From positions 310,001-374,000 of the forward strand of contig NZ_JAINRC010000001.1 in assembly GCF_020400655.1 (NCBI RefSeq): a stretch of DNA of 64,000 nucleotides, written 5' to 3'. Below the pieces are notes generated by a model that worked only from the letters and a program-made list of their open reading frames with translations, did no database searches and was not told the origin of the DNA. This DNA comes from Streptomyces spinosus. Lineage in GTDB: Bacteria; Actinomycetota; Actinomycetes; Streptomycetales; Streptomycetaceae. A program made the position numbers and the translations under genes. Positions 35,660 through 43,657 of this stretch are shown here, piece by piece; the first letter of the stretch is position 1; the number at the start of each line of letters is the position of its first letter.

Positions 35660-36148
35660 ATGACCACTTCCCCCAGGCCGTCCATGGAGACGCACCCCGA
35701 CATCGTCGACATGCGCCTTCGGCACGAGATGGCCGAGCGCGCCACGAGCACGCCGCAAGGCCAGGCCATCGAGACCCTGGCGCTGCTCACCGGTCTGTAC
35801 CTCGCGGCGTCACCCTGGATCACGGGCTTCAACGCCCTGTCCACCCTGACGGTGACCAACCTGCTCACCGGTATCGCCTACGCGGTCCTCATGAGCGGCG
35901 GATTCGGCCGGGCCTTCGAACGCACCCACAGCATGGCGTGGGCGTCCTGCGCCCTCGGCGTGTGGGCGATCATCGCGCCGTGGGTGGTGGCCGGCAATGT
36001 CAGCACGACGAAGACCATCGTGAACAACGTCATCGTCGGCGCGCTGGCCCTGCTGCTGGCCCTCGCCGCCAGCGCGGCCGCCCGGACGGCGGAGTCGTCC
36101 CGGGCCCGGAGCGGCGTGTCGACGTCGTACGCCCCCGGTCGCGGCTGA
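35660..36148 (+). CDS. SPW-repeat membrane protein
   Basis: 162 residues. Four membrane spans in two repeats: the first has LTGLYLAASPWITGF, the second LGVWAIIAPWVVAG, the SPW/APW signature. A hydrophilic N-terminus of about 50 residues (PDIVDMRLRHEMAERATSTP) is typical of the family. Function unknown. GGTGGAGACC lies before the ATG, and a SigB-like promoter further up suggests stress control. A perfect terminator follows. Confidence 0.9.
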   Translation: MTTSPRPSMETHPDIVDMRLRHEMAERATSTPQGQAIETLALLTGLYLAASPWITGFNALSTLTVTNLLTGIAYAVLMSGGFGRAFERTHSMAWASCALGVWAIIAPWVVAGNVSTTKTIVNNVIVGALALLLALAASAAARTAESSRARSGVSTSYAPGRG

Positions 36149-36172
36149 CGCCGCTTCCGCGGTCGGACGTAC

Positions 36173-36215
36173 GGCGCGCGGGACCACCGGGCAGGACCCG
36201 GTGGTCCCGCGCGCC
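36173..36215. terminator. Perfect 19-bp hairpin between SPW and recQ (convergent)
   Basis: Arms 36173-36191 and 36197-36215 around a 5-nt loop. It lies 25 bases after the SPW stop and 79 bases after the recQ stop on the other strand, so it can serve both. Confidence 0.85.
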
Positions 36216-36293
36216 CTTGCCGAGGCCGAGGTCCCGCGAGTCCCAGCCGAGGCCGAGGGTGCCGAGGACCGGGGATCTCGGACCGGGGATCTC

Positions 36294-38024
36294 TCAGGTG
36301 TCCCGCTGTTCCTCGCCGGGGCGGCGCAGGACCGTGAGCAGGTCGTCGTGGTCCGCCACGGCTTCCAGGGAGAGCGTGTGGTAGCCGGCCCGGTCGAACA
36401 GCACGGTGATGCGGTCCCCCTCCTCGCTGAGCACCGTGCCCTCACCCCACTTCTCGTGCCGGACCTCGGTCCCGGTCGGGAAGGACGCGGCGGTGGGGTG
36501 CGCGGGCCGCTGGTCGCCGCCCGCGCCGTGCTCGGCCTGGTCGGCCGCGCCTTCCTCGCAGGTGTCGCAGTTCCCGCAGGGGGCCTCGTACGCCTCGCCG
36601 AAGTAGCCCAGGAGGAAGTGCCGTCGGCAGCCGGTCGTCTCGGCGAAGGACCGGGCCATGTCCACCCGCGACCGGTCGGTACGGCGGTGGGCCTCGGCCG
36701 CCTGTTCCGCCCGCTCCACCGCCAGGGCGGATGACACGCCCTCGGCCGGGCGCACCGCGCCCCCTTCGGCGGTGGTGACGGCTCCCGCCTCCTCCAGGAG
36801 GTTGACCGCGGCGGTGACCCGGTTGCGGGACAGCCCCGTCTCCTTGCGCAGTTCGTCCAGGCCGGAGGGGTCCCCACCGCGCCGGTGGACGGCTTCGGCC
36901 ACCCGGGACAGGGTCGCGCGGCCGGGCGCCCGGTGCGCGAAGTACGTCTGCATCCCGGTGTCCCGGGCCCGGTAGTGCAGCACCGCGAGCGCGGGGTCCC
37001 CGTCCCGGCCGCAGCGGCCGATCTCCTGGTAGTAGGCGTCCAGGGAGCCGGGCAGCGAGGCGTGCAGGACGAACCGTACGTCCTCCTTGTCGATCCCCAT
37101 GCCGAACGCCGAGGTCGCCACGACGACGTCGGTGTCACCGGCCAGGAAGGCCCGGTGGACGCGGGCGCGCTCTGCGGAGCGCAGCCCGGCGTGGTAGGCC
37201 TCGGCGGCCAGTCCGAGTGAGGCGAGTTCGGCCGCGTACCGCTCGGTGTCCTTCCTGGTCGCCGCGTAGACGATGCCGGGCTTGGGCTCGGCGGCGGCCC
37301 GCTCGACCACGGCCTGCCGGCGCTCGTCCTCGTCGAGGAAGCGGCGGACCTCCAGCCGGATGTTCGGCCGGTCGAATCCGGTGACCATCAGCCGGGGCCG
37401 GCGCATGCCCAGACGCTCGGTGATCTCCCGGCGCACGGGCGGGGCGGCGGTCGCGGTCAGGGCCAGTACGGGCGGTCTGCCCACACGGTGCGCTGCCTGC
37501 TCCAGTCGCAGGTAGTCGGGGCGGAAGTCGTGGCCCCACGAGGAGACGCACTGGGCCTCGTCCACCACGAACAGGGCGGGACCCACCGCGGCCAGCGTGT
37601 CCACGACATCGTCCCGGGCGAGCTGCTCCGGGGCGAGGTAGACGAGGCGGGCCCGGCCGGACCGTACGTCCTCCCAGGCCGCCTCGGTCTGCGCCGCGCC
37701 CAGGTCCGAGTTGACCGCGACGGCGCCCGGGGCGTCGTCGCCCTCGGGAAGACCCGCGATCTGGTCCCGCTGAAGCGCGAGCAGCGGTGACACCACGACG
37801 ACCGGACCGGGCAGCAGCAGCGCCGGCACCTGGTAGACGGCCGACTTGCCGGAGCCCGTCGGCATGACGACCAGGGTGTCGTGGCCCTGCAGCACCCACT
37901 CCATGGCCGTGAGCTGCTCCGGCAGGAGGTGCTCCCAGCCGAAGACGTCCGCCGCCGTACGGCGCAGACGCTCGGCCCGGACCCCGCCTTCCGTCGCCGG
38001 CCCCGCGTTCCTCGCCATGCGCAT
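36294..38024 (-). CDS. recQ: RecQ-family ATP-dependent DNA helicase
   Basis: 576 residues. Walker A MPTGSGKSAVYQVPA; motif II VDEAQCVSSWGHDFRPDY (DEAQ in place of the DEAH of E. coli RecQ); ATAFGMGIDK-like ATSAFGMGIDKEDVRFV; QEIGRCGRDG; zinc-binding Cys in CRRHFLLGYFGEAYEAPCGN, CDTC. There is no HRDC domain. The last 60 residues (VRHEKWGEGTVLSEEGDRIT) resemble the C-terminal Tudor-like domain of UvrD/PcrA helicases, which contacts RNA polymerase or DNA. Unwinds DNA 3' to 5' in recombination and repair. Start ATG 38024 has weak AGGGAGCG upstream. Confidence 0.92.
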   Translation of the reverse strand: MRMARNAGPATEGGVRAERLRRTAADVFGWEHLLPEQLTAMEWVLQGHDTLVVMPTGSGKSAVYQVPALLLPGPVVVVSPLLALQRDQIAGLPEGDDAPGAVAVNSDLGAAQTEAAWEDVRSGRARLVYLAPEQLARDDVVDTLAAVGPALFVVDEAQCVSSWGHDFRPDYLRLEQAAHRVGRPPVLALTATAAPPVRREITERLGMRRPRLMVTGFDRPNIRLEVRRFLDEDERRQAVVERAAAEPKPGIVYAATRKDTERYAAELASLGLAAEAYHAGLRSAERARVHRAFLAGDTDVVVATSAFGMGIDKEDVRFVLHASLPGSLDAYYQEIGRCGRDGDPALAVLHYRARDTGMQTYFAHRAPGRATLSRVAEAVHRRGGDPSGLDELRKETGLSRNRVTAAVNLLEEAGAVTTAEGGAVRPAEGVSSALAVERAEQAAEAHRRTDRSRVDMARSFAETTGCRRHFLLGYFGEAYEAPCGNCDTCEEGAADQAEHGAGGDQRPAHPTAASFPTGTEVRHEKWGEGTVLSEEGDRITVLFDRAGYHTLSLEAVADHDDLLTVLRRPGEEQRDT

Positions 38025-38081
38025 CGCTCCCTGGTTGCCTCGGCCCGCCGGGTACCCGGCCGGCCTGGGTGAACCACCTCG

Positions 38082-41000
38082 TCAGGGGTGAGCGGGGCCG
38101 TGCGCGTGGGGGACGGTGAGGGCGCACGGGGCGCCGGCTCGGGCGGCCGGGTCCGCCGGCCCGGCCAGGGCCGTGCGTGCCTGCCGCACCGCCTCGTCGG
38201 GGGCCAGCAGCTCACCGCGCCCGAACGCCTCGGTGAAGGCACGCGGGCCCAGGACCGCCCGCGCCGCGGCGGTGACGCGGTCGACGTCGCCGCGCTCGGC
38301 GGGCGGCAGGGGTGCGCCCACGCCGCGGCGCGCGGCGTCCGCGGCACCGAGGAGCAGGGCCGCGCAGGTGGCGCCGGACCGGTGTCCGCACCGGGCGGCC
38401 GTCCCGGCGAGCCCTTCCAGGGAGAGAGCGAGGGCGCGGGGCTCGTCCAGGCGGCGGGCGATCCGCAGTCCGCGCAGGTGGTGGGCGGCGGACCGGGCGA
38501 CGTCGCCGCGGAGTTCGGCGAGGAAGCCGAGTTCGGCGTGCAGGAGGTGGTCACCGGCCGGGGAGGAGACGTCGGCGTGGGCGGCGCGGATGCGCAGCAG
38601 GTGGGCCTCGGCCGCCTCGACGTCGCCGGAGCGCCGCGCGCCGAGGGCCAGGCCCATGTCGGCGTGGATCTCGCCGTACTTGTAGCCCTGTTCGACGGCG
38701 ATCCGGCGGGCCTGCTCGTGCAGTTCGCGGGCGCGGTCGAAGTCGTGGGCGAGCAGCGCCAGGCGGCCGAGCCCGGACAGCCGCGCCGCCACCTCGGCCT
38801 CCAGACGCAACTCCCTGGCGATCTGGAGCCCCTCGTTCTGACGATCGGCCGCTCGCGCGTACTCCCCTGTGATCTCGGCGAGCACGGCGAGGGGCGAAAC
38901 GGTCTGCAACTCCCCCCAGCGGTCACCCAGTTCACGGAAGAGGGCACGGCTGCGCCGTCCATCGCGGGCGACCGCGTCCAGGTCACCGCGGACCAGGGCG
39001 AGCGCCGCTCGCAGCCCGAGCGCGGCGGCGATGCCCCACTGCTCGTCCACCGCCTCGAAGCCGGCCAGGGCACGGGTGTTCAGGGCGCGGCTGCCGTCCA
39101 GATCGCCCACGCTGAACCTGCCGTAGGCGTTCAGCCACAGCGCCCTGGCGCGGCGCGCGGGGTCGGGTACCGCGTCGGCGGCGGGGGTCGCCGTGCGCTC
39201 CCCGGTGAGCAGCACGAACGCGCTGTGCAGCAGGGCGAGTTCGGGATCGGGATCGTCGGCGGTGGCGGCGAGGACGGCGGCCAGACCGCGGCGGGCCTCG
39301 GTGAGCCGGCCGCGCAGCAGCCACCACCAGGCCAGGGAGGTGACCAGCCGAACGGCCTCCGCACGCCGTCCGGCGGCGGCCCGGCGCACCGCCTCGTCCA
39401 GGGCGGCGCGCAGATTGCCCGCCTCGGCGTCCAGGCGGGCGAGCCTGTCCCGTTGCCGTGGTCCGCGCAGCCGCGGCTCCGCGCGTTCGGCGAGCGCCAG
39501 GTAGTGCCGCAGGTGCCGCTCGCGTACGGCGGTCTCGTCGGCCGTCTCGCGCAGCCGTTCGAGAGCGTAGGCGGCGACCGTCTCCAGGAGGCGGTAGCGG
39601 GGGCCGGACGGGCCGGCCGTGACGACGACGAGTGACTTCTCCACGAGCCGGGTGACGAGGTCGAGCACCGCGCCGCCGGGCACGCCCTCCCCCGCGCACA
39701 CCGCCTCCGCGGCGTCGAGGGCGCAGCCGTCGCCGTGCACGGCGAGACGGCTCAGTACGAGGCGTTCGGGCACGCTGAGCAGTTCCCAGCTCCAGTCGAT
39801 CATCGCGCGCAGGGTCTGCTGCCGGGCGGGCGCGTCCCGCTGCCCGCGGGTCAGCACCCGGAACCGGTCGTCGAGACGCACGGCCAGCTCCCGTACGCCG
39901 AGCGCTCGTACGCGGGACGCGGCGAGTTCCAGGGCGAGCGGGATGCCGTCCAGACGCCGGCAGATCTCGGACACGACGGCGCGGTCGGCTCCCTGGTCCT
40001 CGCCGGTGCCGTCGTCCTCGCCGGTGCCGAGCCGGAACCCGGGCGCGCAGGCGGCGGCCCGCTCGGTGAACAGGCGTACGGCGTCCGGGGTGGGCAGCGG
40101 CTCGACCAGGAACACCGTCTCGCCGGCCAGGGCGAGCGGCTCCTGGCTGGTGGTGAGGACGCGCAGCCCGGGGGCGCTGTGCAGGAGCGGCGCGACCAGT
40201 TCGGCGGCGGACGCGACGACGTGCTCGCAGTTGTCCAGCACGAGCAGGGTACGGCGCTCGCGCAGGGCGGCGGCCAGCCGGTGCACGGGGGACGCGGTCG
40301 CGGTGCCGGTGGCGGGCGGGGCGGAGGGAGCGCCGTCATGGAGGCCGAGGGCGGCGGCGACGATCCCGGCGAGGTCGTCGGCGGTGGCGCCTCGGACACC
40401 CCCGAACTCCACGAACCAGACTCCGTCGGGTACGCCTCCGGACGCGAACCCCTGCGCGACGGCCACCGCGAGACGCGTCTTCCCGACGCCACCGGGCCCG
40501 GTGAGGGTGACCAGCCGCTGCCGCGCGAGGAGCGCGGCGAGGTCGGCGAGTGCTCGGTCGCGGCCCACGAGGGGGGTGAGGGGGTGCAGGAGGTTGGTGG
40601 GGGTGGCGGGGGTGAGGGAGCCCTGCGGACCCGGCACGGTGGCCGGGGAACTCGGCGCGGTGTCCGCCGGAGGCGTCGGCGGCACGGGGTTCCCGGACGT
40701 AGCCATGGCGTTCCCGGACGAAGCCACAGGGTCGACGGCCGGAGCCACGGCGCCCCCGGCCGGAGCCACGGGGTCTCCGGACGGAGCCATAGGGTCGGCG
40801 GACGGAGCCGCACGGTCGACGGCCGGGGCAACGGGGTCGGCGGACGGAGCCCCACGGCCGGCGGACGGAGCCGCGGGGTCGGCGGACGGAGCCGCACGGT
40901 CGACGGCCGGGGCAACGGGGTCGGTGGACGGAGCCGCGGGGTCGGCGGACGGAGCCACGGCGTTCCCGGACGTAGCCAGGGGTTCGGCGACCGGAGCCAC

Positions 41001-41807
41001 GGGGTCGGCGGACGGAGCCGCAGCGTTCCCGGACATAGCCAGGGGGTCGGCGACCAGGGCCACGGGGTCGGCGGCCAGGGACGGGTCCTGGCGGAGCACC
41101 GCCCGGTGCAGGGCGCTCAGGGCGGGGCCGGGGCAGGCGCCCAGTTCGCCGGCGAGGCGGGTGCGCAGATCCTCGTACGACGCGAGTGCCTCGCCCTGGC
41201 GGCCCGCGCGGTACAGCGCCCGCATCTGCACCGCGCGCAGGCGCTCCCGCAGCGGATGCTCGGCCACGAGCGCGGCCAGTTCACCGGCGAGGAGCAGGTG
41301 GTCCCCCGCCGCCAGCCGGGCCTCGGCCCGCTCCTCCAGCACGGCCAGCCGCTGCTCCGCCAGGCACTCCCGGGCCGCGCGGACGAACTCCTCGTCGGCG
41401 AAGTCGGCGTACGCCGGACCCCGCCACAGTCCCACGGCCTCGGTGAGCAGCGCTGCCCGCGCCCGCGGGTCCATGGCGCGGCGCGCCTCGGTGACGAGCC
41501 GGCCGAACCGCTCGGTGTCCACGTCGTCGGACGGGCCGAGGATCAGCCGGTAGCCGGGCGGCTGCCGTGCCAGCCGCTCCCGGCCCACCACCCGGCGCAG
41601 TTGGGAGACCTTGGCCTGGAGCGCGCCCGCCGGATTGCCGGGAGGGCGGTCGCCCCACAGGTCGTGGACGAGCCGGTCGGCGGAGACGGGACCGCCGTCG
41701 TGCGCGAGCAGATCCGCCAGCAGCGCCCGCACCTTGGTCTCGGGGACCCGGAGCGGTTCCCCCTGGTCGTCCCACACCGCGAGTGGTCCGAGCACCCCAA
41801 ACCGCAT
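38082..41807 (-). CDS. AfsR/SARP-family regulator (BTAD + NB-ARC ATPase + TPR)
   Basis: 1241 residues. N-terminal OmpR-like DNA-binding domain (RFGVLGPLAVWDDQGEPLRV ... ADRLVHDLWGDRPPGNPAGA) and bacterial transcriptional activation domain to about residue 245. A linker of about 140 residues made of degenerate Ala-Pro-Ser-Asp repeats follows. The NB-ARC ATPase has LTGPGGVGKTRLAVAVA (Walker A) and LLVLDNCEH (Walker B). The rest is helical TPR-like. SARPs activate transcription by binding 11-bp-spaced repeats next to the -10. An MFS gene diverges from it, and a three-copy repeat lies between them. Start ATG 41807; an in-frame GTG three codons upstream is possible. The target may be only the adjacent efflux pump. 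Confidence 0.92.
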   Translation of the reverse strand: MRFGVLGPLAVWDDQGEPLRVPETKVRALLADLLAHDGGPVSADRLVHDLWGDRPPGNPAGALQAKVSQLRRVVGRERLARQPPGYRLILGPSDDVDTERFGRLVTEARRAMDPRARAALLTEAVGLWRGPAYADFADEEFVRAARECLAEQRLAVLEERAEARLAAGDHLLLAGELAALVAEHPLRERLRAVQMRALYRAGRQGEALASYEDLRTRLAGELGACPGPALSALHRAVLRQDPSLAADPVALVADPLAMSGNAAAPSADPVAPVAEPLATSGNAVAPSADPAAPSTDPVAPAVDRAAPSADPAAPSAGRGAPSADPVAPAVDRAAPSADPMAPSGDPVAPAGGAVAPAVDPVASSGNAMATSGNPVPPTPPADTAPSSPATVPGPQGSLTPATPTNLLHPLTPLVGRDRALADLAALLARQRLVTLTGPGGVGKTRLAVAVAQGFASGGVPDGVWFVEFGGVRGATADDLAGIVAAALGLHDGAPSAPPATGTATASPVHRLAAALRERRTLLVLDNCEHVVASAAELVAPLLHSAPGLRVLTTSQEPLALAGETVFLVEPLPTPDAVRLFTERAAACAPGFRLGTGEDDGTGEDQGADRAVVSEICRRLDGIPLALELAASRVRALGVRELAVRLDDRFRVLTRGQRDAPARQQTLRAMIDWSWELLSVPERLVLSRLAVHGDGCALDAAEAVCAGEGVPGGAVLDLVTRLVEKSLVVVTAGPSGPRYRLLETVAAYALERLRETADETAVRERHLRHYLALAERAEPRLRGPRQRDRLARLDAEAGNLRAALDEAVRRAAAGRRAEAVRLVTSLAWWWLLRGRLTEARRGLAAVLAATADDPDPELALLHSAFVLLTGERTATPAADAVPDPARRARALWLNAYGRFSVGDLDGSRALNTRALAGFEAVDEQWGIAAALGLRAALALVRGDLDAVARDGRRSRALFRELGDRWGELQTVSPLAVLAEITGEYARAADRQNEGLQIARELRLEAEVAARLSGLGRLALLAHDFDRARELHEQARRIAVEQGYKYGEIHADMGLALGARRSGDVEAAEAHLLRIRAAHADVSSPAGDHLLHAELGFLAELRGDVARSAAHHLRGLRIARRLDEPRALALSLEGLAGTAARCGHRSGATCAALLLGAADAARRGVGAPLPPAERGDVDRVTAAARAVLGPRAFTEAFGRGELLAPDEAVRQARTALAGPADPAARAGAPCALTVPHAHGPAHP
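40690..41090. repeat. Degenerate coding repeat in the SARP linker
   Basis: Units such as GGGGTCGGCGGACGGAGCC recur with variation, encoding APSADP, APAVD and SGNA segments between the DNA-binding half and the ATPase. Confidence 0.75.
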
Positions 41808-41865
41808 GCGCACCACCGTACCCGCCCATGTGCGCGACCCGGCTGTGCCGTCCGGGTCCGCAACG

Positions 41866-41898
41866 TTCCCGAAGGATTTCCGAAGCACTCCCGAAGGG
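41866..41898 (+). promoter_or_regulatory. Three-copy 11-bp repeat: likely SARP operator before the MFS gene
   Basis: TTCCCGAAGGA (41866), TTTCCGAAGCA (41877) and CTCCCGAAGGG (41888) are contiguous. CACAGT, a possible -10, starts 8 bases after the last copy at 41907, which is the spacing known for SARP sites. It reads toward the MFS gene and away from the SARP gene. Confidence 0.65.
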
Positions 41899-41912
41899 CC
41901 CGCCCGCACAGT

Positions 41913-41958
41913 TCCCCCAGACACCGATCCACGAGTCCCCCAGACACCGATCCACGAG
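41913..41958 (+). repeat. Perfect tandem duplication of 23 bp in the MFS leader
   Basis: The 23-base unit at 41913-41935 (beginning TCCCCCAGACACCGA) is repeated exactly at 41936-41958, between the presumed -10 and the ATG at 41976. Recent slippage or a leader element. Confidence 0.9.
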
Positions 41959-41975
41959 ATACGGAGTGCCTCACC

Positions 41976-43211
41976 ATGACCGCCTCCCCCGACACGGCCG
42001 CCCCGTCCGGCAGGGACCGCGCTGCCGCGCCGCCCGCGCGGCAGCGCGGCGGACGGTTGCCACTGCCGGCGCTGCTCGCCCTCGCCACCGCCGTGTTCCT
42101 CACCAGCCTCACCGAGACGCTCCCGGCGGGCCTGCTCCCCGGGATGAGCCATGACCTGCGGGTGAGCGAGTCCGCGACCGGACAGACGGTCACGGTCTAC
42201 GCGCTCGGCACGGCGCTCACCGCGCTCCCGCTGACGGCGGCCACCGCCACCTGGCGGCGCAAGCGGCTGCTGCTCACCGCCGTGGCGGGCTTCGCCGTGG
42301 CCAACACGGTCACGGCCGTGTCGTCCGTCTACGGCCTGACGATGGCGGCCCGCTTCCTCGCCGGTGTCGCCGCGGGCCTGGCGTGGTCCCTGCTCGCGGG
42401 CTATGCGCGGCGCATGGTGGACGTCGCCCTCCAGGGCCGGGCGGTCGCCGTGGCCATGACGGGGATTCCGCTGGCGCTCTCCCTCGGTGTGCCCGCCGGG
42501 ACCTTCCTCGGCCAGGCCCTCGGCTGGCGCGTGGCGTTCCTGGCGATGTCGGCGCTCACGGTGGTGCTGCTGCTGTGGATCACCGCCGTGGTGCCCGACC
42601 ATCCGGGCCTTCCGCGCGGCGAACGCCCGCGGACGCTGCGGGCGCTGGGCGTCCCGGGCGTGCGCCCGGTGCTCTTCGTGACGCTCGTCTTCGTGCTGGC
42701 CCACACCGTCCTGTACGCCTACATCGCCACGTTCCTGGACGGTCTCGGGATGGGCGACGACACCGACCTGGTGCTGCTCGCGTTCGGCGTCGCCTCGCTG
42801 CTGGGCGTCTGGGTCGTGGGGGCCCGGATCCAGTACCGGCTGCGCTCGTTGACCATCGCGAGCACCGTGCTGGTGGCGGTGGCCGCGGCCTGGCTCGGAG
42901 TGCTCGGCGACGGTGGCGCACCGGTGTACGTCGCCGCCGCGCTGTGGGGGCTGGGCTGGGGCGGGCTGCCCACCCTGTTGCAGACCGCCGTCGGGGACGC
43001 GGGCGGCGACCGGGCGGACGCGGCGCAGGCGATGCTGGTCACGCTCTGGAACGTGGCCATGGCCGGCGGCGGCGTGCTGGGCGGCGTCCTGCTGGACGCG
43101 GCCGGCAGCGGCTCCCTCCCCCGGACCGTGCTGGTGCTCCTGCTGCCCGTGCTCGCCGTGGTCCTCGCCGCCCGCGCCCACGGCTTCCCCTCCCGGCGTC
43201 GCACCAGTTGA
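41976..43211 (+). CDS. MFS efflux transporter
   Basis: 411 residues, 12 membrane spans. The 2-3 loop region LTAATATWRRKRLLLTAVAG, the antiporter-like ALSLGVPAGTFLGQALGWR (motif C type) and WNVAMAGGGVLGGVLLDAAG are as in AraJ/Cml-type drug or sugar exporters. N-terminus of about 25 polar residues. ACGGAG stands 9 bases before the ATG. It is divergent from the SARP gene, so the SARP probably controls its expression. Substrate unknown. Confidence 0.9.
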   Translation: MTASPDTAAPSGRDRAAAPPARQRGGRLPLPALLALATAVFLTSLTETLPAGLLPGMSHDLRVSESATGQTVTVYALGTALTALPLTAATATWRRKRLLLTAVAGFAVANTVTAVSSVYGLTMAARFLAGVAAGLAWSLLAGYARRMVDVALQGRAVAVAMTGIPLALSLGVPAGTFLGQALGWRVAFLAMSALTVVLLLWITAVVPDHPGLPRGERPRTLRALGVPGVRPVLFVTLVFVLAHTVLYAYIATFLDGLGMGDDTDLVLLAFGVASLLGVWVVGARIQYRLRSLTIASTVLVAVAAAWLGVLGDGGAPVYVAAALWGLGWGGLPTLLQTAVGDAGGDRADAAQAMLVTLWNVAMAGGGVLGGVLLDAAGSGSLPRTVLVLLLPVLAVVLAARAHGFPSRRRTS

Positions 43212-43657
43212 CACGCGTACGCCGGTGACGGCCGGCGGTGTTCCGTGCGGGGCCGGCGTCCCGGAGCGGGAGAGTGCCCGGGTGGCGGTGGCCACCCGGG
43301 CACTCGAGCGCGTCGGCCTCCGTGCGCGTCCGCGGGGGACGGCCGGACCCGAGGTGACCGGTGGCCCTCGGCGGACCGTGAGGACGGGATCCGCGACGGC
43401 GGCGGAAGCGGTCCGCGCCTTCCTGCCGCCGGTGCCGGCGTCGGCGCGGGCGGTGAGGGGCCAGGCCGATGGCGTTGCCGGTGGCGAGGGCCGAGAACGC
43501 CGTGAAGGCCCCGTGAAGGCCGTGAAGCCGTGGAGGCCGTGCCGTTGGCGGTGCCCTGCTCGTCGGCGGCGACTCCGGTGGAGGCGGCGATCCGCGTGGC
43601 GGTCCGGGCGGTGCCCTGGCCCGCGCCGGAGACGATCGGGGCGGGTGCGGCGGTCGC
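43212..43657. other. Gap between convergent MFS and SWIM genes
   Basis: About 445 bases. Apart from the terminator at 43273-43304 I see only low-complexity GC-rich sequence (43440-43650) with no supportable ORF. Confidence 0.45.
43273..43304 (+). terminator. Perfect 14-bp hairpin after the MFS gene
   Basis: AGTGCCCGGGTGGC and GCCACCCGGGCACT pair around GGTG, 62 bases beyond the stop. Confidence 0.75.

Noticed and set aside
38088..39635. 515-codon plus-strand frame opposite the SARP gene
   Set aside because: Shadow of the SARP coding sequence; no domain and Gly/Val/Gln-rich composition.
40900..41090. CRISPR-like array
   Set aside because: Units vary, are coding and have no equal spacers; it is a protein linker repeat.
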